Shown: positions 23,866 through 33,214, numbered from the stretch's first letter. The stretch is 54,004 nt of DNA from Nitrospira sp. (GCA_005239465.1 SPAW01000053.1:1-54004), one strand, 5' to 3'. Numbers and translations: made by a program. The notes: a model not told the origin generated them from the letters alone.

Positions 23866-24927
23866 ATGCTCACAATCGATGGCTCTCAGTACTCCGGAAG
23901 CGGCACCATCGTGAGACAGGCGGTCGCCTTTTCCGCCTTGACCGGCCGGCCCATCCACGTGGTCAATGCCCGCGCGAAGCGGGACAAGCCCGGGTTGCGC
24001 CCGCAGCACATTCGTGTGGTCGAAGCGATTGCCGAGCTCGTCAATGGACGAGCTGAGGGACTAGGACAAGGCTCGCAGGAATTCACCTTTCGCCCTGGTC
24101 CGATCAAGACAGGGCGACGCTATCATTGGGACATCGGCTCTGCTGGCTCGACGACCATGCTGGGCCTCGGCATCCTGCCGGTCTTGGCCTTCACCGGGTC
24201 ACCGGTCACGGTCGAATTGCGAGGCGGTCTCTTCCAGGATTTTGCCCCGTCTGTCTTTCATCTCCAGCAGGTACTGCTCCCGATCCTGCGAGAGATGGGA
24301 CTCCATGCCGAAGTGGAGATAGGACGACCTGGTTATGTGCCAAAGGGCGAGGGCATTCTGAACCTCACGGTGAAACCACTCACTGCGCCCTTACGAGCTA
24401 ACATCCGGGAAGAAGCAGGCCCGGTGACGCGGCTATGGGGCATCGCGCTCTCCTCTCACCTCGAAGAACGGCGGGTCAGTCAGCGGATGGCAGATTCCGC
24501 GCGAGACGTGCTCGCCAAGGCCGGCTATCGGGCTGAAATCGAGATTCGTCACGATACAGAGTCTCTGCAGCGCGGCGCCGCGCTGGCGCTCTTTGCCGAT
24601 GAAGGAGAAGCGGTGAGACTCGGCGCGGACCGGGCAGGAGCACTGCGAAGAAGTGCGGAGTCGATCGGCAAGCACGTCGCCAAACACTTGCTCGACGAGC
24701 TCACGTCCGGTGCGACGCTGGACCGATTTGCTGCAGACCAGATCATTCCCTTTGCGGCCTTGGCAGCGGGCGAAAGCCGGTTCATCATGCCGACCGTCAC
24801 CGACCATGTCCTGACCAGCATTTGGCTGGCGGAAATCTTCCTTGATGCGCATGTCCGCATTGACGGACAGCATCTTGCGATTCACGGGGTGGGGTTCTGG
24901 CCGAATGGTGATGGCACACCGAGTTAG
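23866..24927 (+). CDS. rtcA: RNA 3'-terminal phosphate cyclase
   Basis: 353 residues, full length. It converts RNA 3'-phosphate to a 2',3'-cyclic phosphate with ATP through an enzyme-AMP intermediate. Family motifs are DGSQYSGSGTIVRQAVAFSALTG at the N-terminus, the RAKRDKPGLRPQHI segment, GSAGSTTMLG, RPGYVPKGEG, and the C-terminal AADQIIPFAALAAGESRF. The catalytic histidine is expected at His314 in VTDHVLTS, matching the position of His309 in E. coli RtcA. No rtcB or archease is adjacent; instead a Mut7-C RNase-domain gene follows after 16 bases, so the pair may act together in RNA end processing. Confidence 0.95.
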   Translation: MLTIDGSQYSGSGTIVRQAVAFSALTGRPIHVVNARAKRDKPGLRPQHIRVVEAIAELVNGRAEGLGQGSQEFTFRPGPIKTGRRYHWDIGSAGSTTMLGLGILPVLAFTGSPVTVELRGGLFQDFAPSVFHLQQVLLPILREMGLHAEVEIGRPGYVPKGEGILNLTVKPLTAPLRANIREEAGPVTRLWGIALSSHLEERRVSQRMADSARDVLAKAGYRAEIEIRHDTESLQRGAALALFADEGEAVRLGADRAGALRRSAESIGKHVAKHLLDELTSGATLDRFAADQIIPFAALAAGESRFIMPTVTDHVLTSIWLAEIFLDAHVRIDGQHLAIHGVGFWPNGDGTPS

Positions 24928-24943
24928 GAGTGGCGCTGCTTAT

Positions 24944-25459
24944 ATGGACATGCTTCGACAGTCCAATCAGCCGGTCCTACGCTTCATGGCCGATGCCATG
25001 CTCGGTCGCCTCGCGCGCTGGCTGCGCATTCTCGGCTACGACACGGTTTATGAAAAGGTGATCGCGGACGAGGTGTTGATCGAGCGCGTGGTGCGCGAGA
25101 ATCGGTGGCTGCTTACGCGCGACGGGCACCTGGCACAACGCAAGGTCCTCCGTGGTCGCCACACGGTCATCGAAAGGGATGACCTCGCAGATCAGTTGCG
25201 CCAACTCCATCAGGACCTCAAGATCGATCTTGACATGAACCGCCAACGAGGGTATCGCTGTGCGGACTGCAATGTCGCGCTCATCTCTCTCTCACGCGAC
25301 GACGCGCGCCCCCTGGTCCCTCCCTTTGTCGCGCAGCAGTATCGAGCGTTTCTCCAATGCCCTCACTGTCGCCGCGCCTTTTGGCCCGGGACCCACTGGC
25401 ACGATCTCCTTGGTCGGGTCACGGCTATCAGAGAAGGCAGCATGGGCGACCGCACGTGA
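24944..25459 (+). CDS. Mut7-C RNase-domain protein with zinc ribbon
   Basis: About 171 residues from the ATG at 24944; AGGAG lies upstream at the end of rtcA. A PIN-like Mut7-C domain opens with RFMADAMLGRLARWLRILGYDTVY, continues with ENRWLLTRDGHLAQR, and provides the acidic residues expected for metal-dependent RNA cleavage. The zinc ribbon that follows is YRCADCNVALISL ... FLQCPHCRRAFWPGTHW. Members are predicted RNases of bacteria and archaea. Its position between rtcA and a DUF1614 membrane protein suggests co-expression; coupling of cleavage and 3'-end cyclisation is inference. Confidence 0.88.
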   Translation: MDMLRQSNQPVLRFMADAMLGRLARWLRILGYDTVYEKVIADEVLIERVVRENRWLLTRDGHLAQRKVLRGRHTVIERDDLADQLRQLHQDLKIDLDMNRQRGYRCADCNVALISLSRDDARPLVPPFVAQQYRAFLQCPHCRRAFWPGTHWHDLLGRVTAIREGSMGDRT

Positions 25460-25476
25460 GTGACGATAAGGGGACG

Positions 25477-26154
25477 ATGAGAATTCCCGGAGTGCTGCCG
25501 CTACTGCTCTTCCTCGTGCTATTGGCGATGCTCCCGTTCGTCTTCGGCCAACTATTCACCTCGGCCCTGATCAAACTCAAACTGGAACCGACGGCCGCCC
25601 TGCTCGTGGTGATCGGCATTTTCATGGGAAGTCCGATCAACATTCCTGTGAAACGAATTCCCCGAACGGAATCGATGCTGGCAGACCCGCTGGCGGTCTT
25701 CGGATTACCCGGTCGGTGGCCGATGTTGCAACGCGCGCGCCAAGATACTGTGATCGCCGTCAATGTCGGCGGCTGCCTCATTCCAGTGGCCCTAGCGGTC
25801 TATGAAACGGCTTATCTGATGACGGCAGGCTGGCAGCCGCTCTTCGGATTGCTCTTTGCGATCTTCATCAACACGGTGGTGTGTTATTGGATGGCGAAAC
25901 CCATCGAAGGGATCGGCATTGCGATGCCAGGTCTACTTCCTCCCTTGCTTGCCGCCATGAGCGCTCTGCTCCTCGTCCCGGACCAAGCCCCTCCCGTCGC
26001 CTTTGTCGCCGGCGTGCTCGGCCCGCTCATCGGCGCGGATCTGCTTCATATTCGCGATATCGAAAAAATTGCCACCGGCATTGCCAGCATCGGCGGCGCC
26101 GGCACGTTCGACGGGATCGTGCTCTCCGGAATTGTCGCGGCTTACTTGGCATGA
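25477..26154 (+). CDS. DUF1614 membrane protein
   Basis: About 225 residues from the ATG at 25477 (AAGGGGA upstream). It has six or so membrane helices and the DUF1614 signatures GSPINIPVKRI, VNVGGCLIPVALAVYE, and GPLIGADLLHIRDIEK followed by GIASIGGAGTFDGIVLSGIVAAYLA. The function is unknown. It lies 17 bases after the Mut7-C gene. From memory, DUF1614 genes are found in archaea and in deep-branching bacteria, consistent with the archaeal flavour of several genes here. Confidence 0.88.
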   Translation: MRIPGVLPLLLFLVLLAMLPFVFGQLFTSALIKLKLEPTAALLVVIGIFMGSPINIPVKRIPRTESMLADPLAVFGLPGRWPMLQRARQDTVIAVNVGGCLIPVALAVYETAYLMTAGWQPLFGLLFAIFINTVVCYWMAKPIEGIGIAMPGLLPPLLAAMSALLLVPDQAPPVAFVAGVLGPLIGADLLHIRDIEKIATGIASIGGAGTFDGIVLSGIVAAYLA

Positions 26155-26399
26155 GCAACGGCCGTTTCACCCTTGCAAACACAATGGGGTTGGTTTGTTG
26201 CTTCAAGACGAAGCGGATTTCCCCATCAACCCTCGATGGATTGGGGAACAAGGCTACAGTGACCTCCCAACGTCCTCATCATTCGATGATAAAACCCTCA
26301 ACATATCGAGACCCTCTCCTGCCTGTTCGATAATCGACAAGAGGGCACGGTCATTGCTCATCCCTTTGCTGATGAGGGCATGAGGAAGGGCCCATCCTA
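26155..26399. other. Intergenic region, no gene seen
   Basis: About 245 bases after the DUF1614 gene. Only short overlapping frames occur, none with a ribosome binding site or recognisable product. The VOC remnant at 26400-26456 follows. Confidence 0.4.
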
Positions 26400-26456
26400 A
26401 AGATCAGTTCGATAGCCTTCACCGCCTATCGGGTCTCAAATATGGAACGGGCTCCC
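26400..26456 (+). pseudogene. 5' fragment of a VOC-family gene
   Basis: Reads ISSIAFTAYRVSNMERAP and matches the first 18 codons of the intact VOC gene at 31266 (MITSIAFTVYPVSNMERAR); 48 of 53 bases are identical. The start codon is AAG instead of ATG and the similarity stops abruptly, so it is a remnant. Together with 31266 it brackets the DUF2934 and activase genes as a direct repeat. Confidence 0.75.
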
Positions 26457-26555
26457 GCTTTACATTGGACTGTCTTGACCACCCCTTCACGCTGATTCCC
26501 GTCTTCGTGAATGGGTCCGCATAGTGGCAAACGCATAAAGGAGGATCACACCGCC

Positions 26556-26804
26556 ATGAACGTACAACTTTCACGTCGGACAAAAGAGACAAAGCCACGA
26601 GCACCGACGAGCACACCAGCCCAGGCAGCAGCTCCCACTGCCGCACGCACGCGTCAGCCGGTGTCGCCCTGCGATGACCTGCATATCCTAATAGCGAAGC
26701 GGGCCTATGAGCTCTACGGTGAGCGGAGCTATCGGCATGGGAATGCGCTCGATGATTGGCTGGAAGCGGAGCGGGAAATACTCAGCCAGATCCCACCGGT
26801 CTGA
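26556..26804 (+). CDS. DUF2934 protein
   Basis: 82 residues. The first 35 are basic, Pro/Ala/Thr-rich and disordered. The C-terminal half is the DUF2934 module: LHILIAKRAYELYGERSYRHGNALDDWLEAEREIL. The ATG at 26556 has a full AAGGAGG upstream. Function is unknown; such proteins are common in environmental bacteria among small stress genes. The DNA-like basic tail might bind nucleic acid, but that is inference. Confidence 0.88.
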   Translation: MNVQLSRRTKETKPRAPTSTPAQAAAPTAARTRQPVSPCDDLHILIAKRAYELYGERSYRHGNALDDWLEAEREILSQIPPV

Positions 26805-26936
26805 CAGGGCCACCCAACGTTCCGTTTGTTTCCAGCAGACTCACGGCGCAGTTAGTGACTTTTTCAACATCCCGCTCGTTCTCGCGATTGGGGGAGCCCA
26901 GCCATCGGCACAGCTCCGGTTTCAGGAACACCTGGT

Positions 26937-29900
26937 ATGTCGTACGTTGGCGTGAATATCGGCGCCCTCACGGTGAAGGTAGCAGCGCTCCAGGGCGACG
27001 CCCGGAGCGCCACCGTGCTGGCCCATCAAGGCCGCCCGCTCGAGATACTCGACGAGGTGCTTGCCTCCCAGGAGTTTGCCGATGCGGAGTTCATCGGCGT
27101 GTCCGGCCAGCTCGGTCATATTTCCGAAGTGGCCGCGGTGCAGCGGGCGCTCCGCGAGGTGGACGGCACGTTCGACGCGGTCGCGTCGCTCGGCGGGGAA
27201 TCCTTCCTCGTCTACCTCCTGATGGACGGCAGGATCACCAATGTGGTGTCCCACAATAAATGTGCGGCGGGAAGCGGCGAGTTTTTCGTACAGCAGATCG
27301 GCCGGATGGGGTTGGGCATGGAGGAAGCGATCCAGCGGTCCTTCAGCGGCAAGGTCGTGCCGCTGGCGTCACGCTGCTCGGTCCATTGCAAATCGGACAT
27401 CACCCACAAGCTGAACCGCAACGAGGCTACGCCCGAGGATATTCTCCACACGCTGCACGACAGCATGTCCAACAAAGTGATTGCGTTGCTGGAGAAAGGA
27501 ACGCACGAGCTGAAACGGGTCCTGCTGATCGGAGGCGTGACGCGCAACGACGCCATGCTGGCAGCATTGCGCGCCAAGCTGCCGGCCACGGAGTTTGTGG
27601 TGCTGCCGGAAAGTCCCTGGTTCGAAGCCTGGGGCACCGCCCTGCTCGTACAGGACTCTCCCTGCGAAACGTCCCTGAAGATTGGAGCACAGCCGAGCCT
27701 CGGCCGTCTCCCGCCGCTCCATCTCTATGGCGAACGGGTGCAAGTGATCGCCGCTCCGCCCCGACAGGCTCCTCCCGAAGGGCCGCTGGTCCTGGGGGTG
27801 GATGCGGGATCGACAACCACCAAGGCCATTTTGCTCGACCCGTCGACGCATGCTGTGGTGGCCTCGCATTACGGACGTACAAAGGGGAATCCCGTGGCGG
27901 CCACACGTGAGTGTCTTCAGGCACTCATCGATCAGGTGGGCAACCGCCAGATCAGGTTGATCGGCACGACCGGATCGGCCAGGGAACTCGCCGGCGCCTA
28001 CCTCGGCACCGAATATGTCTATAACGAGATTTCGGCCCATGCGGCGGGCGCGACACATTTCGATTCGGACGTGGACACGATTTTTGAGATCGGCGGGCAG
28101 GACTCCAAGTACATCTATCTGCGCAACGGCGTGCCCATGGACTACGCGATGAACAATGCCTGTTCGGCAGGCACGGGCTCCTTCCTGGAAGAGAGCGCCC
28201 ACAGTGATCTCGGCATCACTGTCTCGGACATCGCCGACCTGGCGCTGGCCGCTCCGTCCCCCGTGCACTTCAAGGCGACCTGCGCGGCCTTCATCAATTC
28301 CGATATTCGTCTCGCCCAGCAACAGGGCCATCCCCGCGACAACATCATCGCCGGACTGGTGTATGCCATTGCCGGCAACTATCTGAATCGAGTCAAGGGA
28401 CCGCGCTACGTGGGGAAGAAAATCTTTCTGCAAGGCGGCGTCGCGCTGAACCGTGCCGTCGGGTACGCGTTCGCCCACAGCGTCGGCCGCCAGGTCGTGA
28501 TCCCGCCCAGCCCCGAATTGCTCGGTGCGCTCGGGGTTGGGCTTCTCGCCCTGAAACGGTCCGGCGCGGCGGCGGGACATACCGTCGATCTGCTCACTTT
28601 GGGCGCACCGGAGATGAAGCTCGTCGGCCGGTTCACATGCGGCGCCTGCAAGATGTACTGCAGCATCAACCGGTTCGAGGTTGCCGGACGCCGGTTTCCT
28701 TTCGGGGGCCGCTGCAGCCTCTACGAGAATGTATGGAAGCGCAAGGCCCGGACCGCAGCGGCTCAAGACTTGGTCGAGAAGCGGGCCGAGGTACTCTTTC
28801 AGGTCACCCACGCTCCGGTCGCCGCCACGCCGAAGAACGAGCGAGTGGAACGCACGCACTGGGGCGTGGGGCCCGCCTATGAAAGCGCGAAGGCGTTTGT
28901 GCGGGAGTCCCTGGGCCGTTCCACCGGCACCGCGGTGGCGAGCGGCACCCGCATCGGCATTCCCAGGGCCCTGACGACGCACTCGCTGTTTCCGCTCTAC
29001 TCCACGTTCTTTTCTCGTGTGGGCATGGAGGTCGTGCTCTCGGATGTGGACCCGCGGGGGGATCTGAGTTCACAATCGGGATTTTGCTTCCCCGCGCAGA
29101 TTGCGCATGGCGCCGTCTTGGACCTGGTGAAGAAAGACGTGGGCTTGATCTTCATCCCGCATGTCGTGCGAATGCCCCATCCGAACCAGTGCCGGGATTC
29201 GTACCTCTGCCCGATCACGCAGGCCGGACCCTATTTCCTGGCCAAGGCGTTTCCCGATCGCCGCTTACTCTCACCCGTGCTGGAGTTCATCAACGGCTAC
29301 GAAACCTGCTCCGCCCTGGTCGACTTGGCGGTCGAGGAACTGGGAGTCGGGCGCGCAGCAGCCACCAGCGCCTGGGCGGCCGCCGTGCAGGCCCAAACAG
29401 ACGCAGAGCGCACCCTCCATGAGCTGGGAAAACAGGCGCTTGATGCGGCGATCGCGGTTGGCAAGCCGGCCATCCTACTCGCCGGCCACAGCTACAATGC
29501 CTTCACACCGGAGGCGTCACAATCGGTGGGTAAGAAACTCTCGAGCATGGGAGTCGCCGTCATCCCGGCCGACTGTCTGATGCCGGCTGGAGAAGGGCCT
29601 ACCTCCTGGCACTTTGCGAACCAGATCCTGAATGCCGTCGGCATCGCGAAGCAGCATCCTAACTTGTTTCTGCTAAGCGTCAGCAATTTCAGCTGCACCA
29701 TCGACGCGTTCACCCACTCCATGCTCGCCTCAGAGCTGGGCTCGAAACCCTACCTCGTCCTCGAGATCGACGCACACACCGCCGATGCCGGAGTCCAAAC
29801 CAGGCTGGAGGCCTTCTTGGACATCATCCACAACTATCGGGATGTGCAAGCCGTTGCAACACGCCCCTTCGCCCCCTGCCGGCTCGTTTCGGGCGGCTGC

Positions 29901-31190
29901 GTCATCCGATCGAACGGCGAGTCCGTGCCGCTCACGGACCCGCGGGTTAGAGTCTACTTCCCGAACTTCTCCCCCTACCACACTCGGGCCCTTGCCCTGG
30001 CAGTAGGGTGGCTCGGGCTCCACCCTGGTGCTGTCATTCCGCTGGACCGAACCCAACTCGACAAGGGGCTGCAGTACACCTCCGGCCGCGAATGTCTCCC
30101 CTTGCCGATCTGCATCGGCCAACTGCTCCAGATCCATGAGCATCGCCAGGCCGGAGAAATCGCAGGATTCTACATGCTCCAGGGAGGCGCGCCCTGCGTC
30201 AGCGACGCCTACATGGGGTATTTTGAACGGTTCCTCACCGAGCAACGGCTGACCGATCTGTTCCTCTTCAATCCCCAACCGGATAACGACTTCCTTGGTT
30301 TCGATAAGAATGTCCTCGCGCAGCATCTGGCGCAGGCGATCATCCTCGCGGACATCCTGGTGGAGATCGATCACGTGCTTCGTGTCGTGGGGCACCAGGA
30401 CGTACTCGATCAACTGCGGGAGGAATGGGAGCGGTTCGCCCAAGGCGCTCGCTCACGCAACGAGTTCCATGCCACCCTGCCCGCATTCGTCGAGCGCCTG
30501 GCGCACCTGCCGCGCACCAGAGATCCGCGTACTTGCCCGCGCGTCGTCGTGGCCGGCGACTTCTTCACCCGCTTCAGTTCGTTTTTCATGGACGGCGTGC
30601 GCGACCTCTATGCCGATCGAGGCATCATCCTCAAGCCGGTCGATCTGAGCGAGCTGTTTCTCTACGTCGCGTATCATCCCATGGCGGAAACGGCCAGTAC
30701 GTGGGGCATGAAACCGGGCGGCCTGGCCCTGGCCAAGGCCTGCACGAGGATGTTTCAACCGGAAGGGAAAGAGTACATTCAGCAGTGGATGAGCTATCAA
30801 ACCTTGAAGCACGAGGAGGAGCGTTACCGCGGGCTCTTTCACGAGACCGGTTTGTTGGTGGCCGGCCCCAACGCGGTCTCGTCCATTTTTGAAAGGGGTG
30901 CCGAGCATGTCTCACCCGCAATTTATGGTGAACTCCTCCCGACGGTGGGCAAGGGACTTGAAGCCGCCCATGAGGGGTACGACGGAATGCTCGTCATCGG
31001 GCCGTTCAACTGCCTCCCGTATCGGATTTCGGAAGCTATTCTCAAGCCGCTCAGCATCCAGCAAGGCATGCCCATTCTCACCTACGAGAGTGACGGCTAT
31101 GCCGTCTCCCCCTCAATGCTCAGACAGGTGGACGTCCACATCCAGCAGGTGCTCGAACATGCGGCCAGAAACCATATGGCGCAAGCGTGA
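26937..31190 (+). CDS. Giant acyl-CoA dehydratase activase (two ASKHA ATPase domains plus DUF2229)
   Basis: 1417 residues. ASKHA ATPase domain 1 is at about 1-240 (MSYVGVNIGALTVK; HNKCAAGSGEFFVQQ with Cys109). Domain 2 is at about 285-550 (LGVDAGSTTTKAILLD; IGGQDSKYI; NNACSAGTGSFLEE with Cys409). A cysteine-rich segment follows near 563 (FTCGACKMYCSINRFE), then the DUF2229 region and a C-terminal CoA-dehydratase-D-like part to the end. In 2-hydroxyacyl-CoA dehydratase and benzoyl-CoA reductase systems, such activases drive ATP-dependent electron injection through a [4Fe-4S] cluster bound by the domain cysteines. No dehydratase subunit genes are adjacent, so the electron acceptor is unknown. 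The frame is intact throughout. Confidence 0.93.
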   Translation: MSYVGVNIGALTVKVAALQGDARSATVLAHQGRPLEILDEVLASQEFADAEFIGVSGQLGHISEVAAVQRALREVDGTFDAVASLGGESFLVYLLMDGRITNVVSHNKCAAGSGEFFVQQIGRMGLGMEEAIQRSFSGKVVPLASRCSVHCKSDITHKLNRNEATPEDILHTLHDSMSNKVIALLEKGTHELKRVLLIGGVTRNDAMLAALRAKLPATEFVVLPESPWFEAWGTALLVQDSPCETSLKIGAQPSLGRLPPLHLYGERVQVIAAPPRQAPPEGPLVLGVDAGSTTTKAILLDPSTHAVVASHYGRTKGNPVAATRECLQALIDQVGNRQIRLIGTTGSARELAGAYLGTEYVYNEISAHAAGATHFDSDVDTIFEIGGQDSKYIYLRNGVPMDYAMNNACSAGTGSFLEESAHSDLGITVSDIADLALAAPSPVHFKATCAAFINSDIRLAQQQGHPRDNIIAGLVYAIAGNYLNRVKGPRYVGKKIFLQGGVALNRAVGYAFAHSVGRQVVIPPSPELLGALGVGLLALKRSGAAAGHTVDLLTLGAPEMKLVGRFTCGACKMYCSINRFEVAGRRFPFGGRCSLYENVWKRKARTAAAQDLVEKRAEVLFQVTHAPVAATPKNERVERTHWGVGPAYESAKAFVRESLGRSTGTAVASGTRIGIPRALTTHSLFPLYSTFFSRVGMEVVLSDVDPRGDLSSQSGFCFPAQIAHGAVLDLVKKDVGLIFIPHVVRMPHPNQCRDSYLCPITQAGPYFLAKAFPDRRLLSPVLEFINGYETCSALVDLAVEELGVGRAAATSAWAAAVQAQTDAERTLHELGKQALDAAIAVGKPAILLAGHSYNAFTPEASQSVGKKLSSMGVAVIPADCLMPAGEGPTSWHFANQILNAVGIAKQHPNLFLLSVSNFSCTIDAFTHSMLASELGSKPYLVLEIDAHTADAGVQTRLEAFLDIIHNYRDVQAVATRPFAPCRLVSGGCVIRSNGESVPLTDPRVRVYFPNFSPYHTRALALAVGWLGLHPGAVIPLDRTQLDKGLQYTSGRECLPLPICIGQLLQIHEHRQAGEIAGFYMLQGGAPCVSDAYMGYFERFLTEQRLTDLFLFNPQPDNDFLGFDKNVLAQHLAQAIILADILVEIDHVLRVVGHQDVLDQLREEWERFAQGARSRNEFHATLPAFVERLAHLPRTRDPRTCPRVVVAGDFFTRFSSFFMDGVRDLYADRGIILKPVDLSELFLYVAYHPMAETASTWGMKPGGLALAKACTRMFQPEGKEYIQQWMSYQTLKHEEERYRGLFHETGLLVAGPNAVSSIFERGAEHVSPAIYGELLPTVGKGLEAAHEGYDGMLVIGPFNCLPYRISEAILKPLSIQQGMPILTYESDGYAVSPSMLRQVDVHIQQVLEHAARNHMAQA

Positions 31191-31265
31191 TACGCAATTC
31201 GCTCTTCCTTACCGGCGGTGCGCCGGTTGCGACGAGCGTCGTATCGACGACCAAGGAATTTTTCT

Positions 31266-31619
31266 ATGATCACTTCAATAGCCTTCACCGTCTATCCGGT
31301 CTCGAATATGGAACGGGCTCGATCCTTCTATGAGCACGTGCTTGGCTTTCATGTGAGCCACAGCTATCGAGACGAGTGGGTAGAATATGACCTCGGCGAT
31401 TCGACCTTCGCCATCACGACGACGGACATGGGCCACACGCCGGGGGCCAAAGGAGCCGTGGTGGCGTTTGAGGTGTCAGATCTCGATGCCTTTGTCCACA
31501 AGATGAAGGAGCGGGCCGTCTCGTTTGTCACAGAAGCGTTCGACACGCCTATCTGCCGGATGGCGGTGATCGAGGACCCGGACGGGAATCACCTCACGAT
31601 CCACAAGCGCCATGCTTGA
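31266..31619 (+). CDS. VOC-family (glyoxalase/dioxygenase-fold) protein
   Basis: 117 residues, two beta-alpha-beta-beta-beta modules. The N-terminal SIAFTVYPVSNMERARSFYEHVLGF motif and the C-terminal ICRMAVIEDPDGNHLTIHKRHA are typical of glyoxalase I-like or bleomycin-resistance proteins, with Glu in DPDGN-adjacent strands as likely metal ligand. The substrate is unknown. The ATG at 31266 is preceded by AAGGAA. It follows the activase gene by 75 bases on the same strand. Confidence 0.9.
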   Translation: MITSIAFTVYPVSNMERARSFYEHVLGFHVSHSYRDEWVEYDLGDSTFAITTTDMGHTPGAKGAVVAFEVSDLDAFVHKMKERAVSFVTEAFDTPICRMAVIEDPDGNHLTIHKRHA

Positions 31620-31717
31620 GGAGGCCATTGCGCCCATCACAACGTGTGTTTTCTGAGCTCACAACGGCATGATCGCATGCTCGCAGGACAGAGAGAAAGC
31701 GTCGCAGGCGCCTACCT

Positions 31718-32299
31718 ATGTCCGTGGACACTCTGAAACACGCTGGTCATACACCCCACATTCTGATTACCGGATTGCCGGGAGTCGGCAAGACCACGCT
31801 GATTCGCGACCTCGCGAAGCGCTTGGCGGAATATCGCCCAGCGGGATTCTATACGGAAGAAATCCGGAACGAGCAGGGAATCAGAGAAGGCTTTCGGCTC
31901 ATGACACTCTGCGGTCGCCAGCTGGTCTTGTCCCACATCCACCACCCTGGGCCTTACCATGTCAGCCGCTATGGAGTGGATGTCCCCGGTTTCGAGCAGC
32001 TCTTGGGTGAACTTGACCTCAGGCACGCTCAGTCGCGGCTGATCGTGATCGACGAAATCGGGAAGATGGAATGTTTCTCGCGGCGCTTTAGGGAGGATGT
32101 GACTGCGCTGTTGAATCAGCAGAGCATGCTCGTTGCGACGATCGCCCTGAAGGGCGAAGGATTCATCAGACAGGTGAAAGATCGTCCGGACTGCCGCCTA
32201 GTCATGGTCACAAGAGAGAACCGCGACCACCTCACCAGCGATCTCTCAACCGAGCTTGAGAATAGTCTCAGGGAGGGGACTAGCCCGCATGGTTCATGA
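31718..32299 (+). CDS. THEP1-family NTPase
   Basis: 193 residues. Walker A is GLPGVGKTT at 19-27 and Walker B is IVIDEIGKME (about 109-118), the hallmark of THEP1 nucleoside-triphosphatases, which hydrolyse NTPs and are most typical of thermophilic archaea and some bacteria. The middle part GFYTEEIRNEQGIREGFRL is also characteristic. It is followed by a CheR-like methyltransferase gene on the same strand. Its biological role is not established. Confidence 0.93.
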   Translation: MSVDTLKHAGHTPHILITGLPGVGKTTLIRDLAKRLAEYRPAGFYTEEIRNEQGIREGFRLMTLCGRQLVLSHIHHPGPYHVSRYGVDVPGFEQLLGELDLRHAQSRLIVIDEIGKMECFSRRFREDVTALLNQQSMLVATIALKGEGFIRQVKDRPDCRLVMVTRENRDHLTSDLSTELENSLREGTSPHGS

Positions 32300-32356
32300 C
32301 GGTTCGTTGCGAAACCGGACCACCCGCTCTCACCTTCCCGTTCTTCATGAGGGAGC

Positions 32357-33214
32357 GTGCATGAGCGGGTCGGTATACAGCCGATCGCAGCCAAAGCGAT
32401 GAAGGACGTAGAAGGCGTTCAATTCCTGCAATGGTGCTTGCCGCGGCTCCACCTCTGCTGGCCCGGCTATCGCAAGGTGCGACGCCAGGTCTACAAGCGC
32501 ATCCAGCGACGGCTTCAATCCCTGGGTCTTCAATCTCCCGCCGACTATCAGACCTATCTGGAGACCCATCCCGAAGAATGGGCGGTCCTGGACTCCTCTT
32601 GCTGGATCCCCATCTCACGGTTTTTTCGAGACAAGGAGGTTTTTCAGTTTCTAGAGCAAGAGGTGTTGCCTTCCCTTGCTCGGCAGGCACTGGCACAGGA
32701 CGAGAGCGTGCTACGGTGCTGGAGCATCGGCTGTGCGGCCGGGGAAGAACCCTACAGCCTCTCACTCCTCTGGAGGTTGAATCTCCAATTTCAATTTCCG
32801 ACCATTCGGCTCGTTGTCCTAGCGACCGATATAGACGATCAGGCCATCGCTCGGGCCCAGCGAGGTTGTTACTCGCCGAGCAGTCTCAAGGATCTGCCGA
32901 AGAGCTGGCGCACGCAGGGGTTCGATCACACAGCCGAAGGCTCTTCTATCAAGCCGGAGTTTCGGGAATCGGTGACCTTTCTCATGCAGGACTTTCGACA
33001 AGCGGCACCCGAGGAAACGTTTCACCTCGTCCTGTGCCGATACATGGCCTTCACGTACTTCGATGCAGCGTTGCAGAACAAAACGCTGCGGCAGCTAGTG
33101 GAACGGATACGAACAGGCGGTGCCCTCGTCATCGGCAACGGAGAAACATTGCCCGAGGGGAACTTCGCCCTGGCCCCATGGCCGGGGGTGCGGGGAATCT
33201 ATAGGCGGGCGTAA
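32357..33214 (+). CDS. CheR-like protein methyltransferase
   Basis: 285 residues (or 271 from Met15 at 32399). CheR features are an N-terminal helical domain, then IPISRFFRDKEVFQFLEQEVLP, the SAM-binding CWSIGCAAGEEPYSLSLL, VLATDIDDQAIARAQRGCYS, and FHLVLCRYMAFTYFDAALQ. The family motif is usually FCRNVLIYF; here the Asn is replaced by Tyr-Met, so it is a divergent member. No receptor or CheB gene is nearby, so a chemotaxis role is doubtful. Some such stand-alone enzymes modify other proteins. Confidence 0.82.
   Translation: MHERVGIQPIAAKAMKDVEGVQFLQWCLPRLHLCWPGYRKVRRQVYKRIQRRLQSLGLQSPADYQTYLETHPEEWAVLDSSCWIPISRFFRDKEVFQFLEQEVLPSLARQALAQDESVLRCWSIGCAAGEEPYSLSLLWRLNLQFQFPTIRLVVLATDIDDQAIARAQRGCYSPSSLKDLPKSWRTQGFDHTAEGSSIKPEFRESVTFLMQDFRQAAPEETFHLVLCRYMAFTYFDAALQNKTLRQLVERIRTGGALVIGNGETLPEGNFALAPWPGVRGIYRRA

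Noticed and set aside
27369-28982. Long minus-strand open frame (about 537 codons)
   Set aside because: It lies wholly inside the activase gene on the opposite strand, has no domain signature or ribosome binding site, and its composition follows the antisense of a GC-rich coding region.
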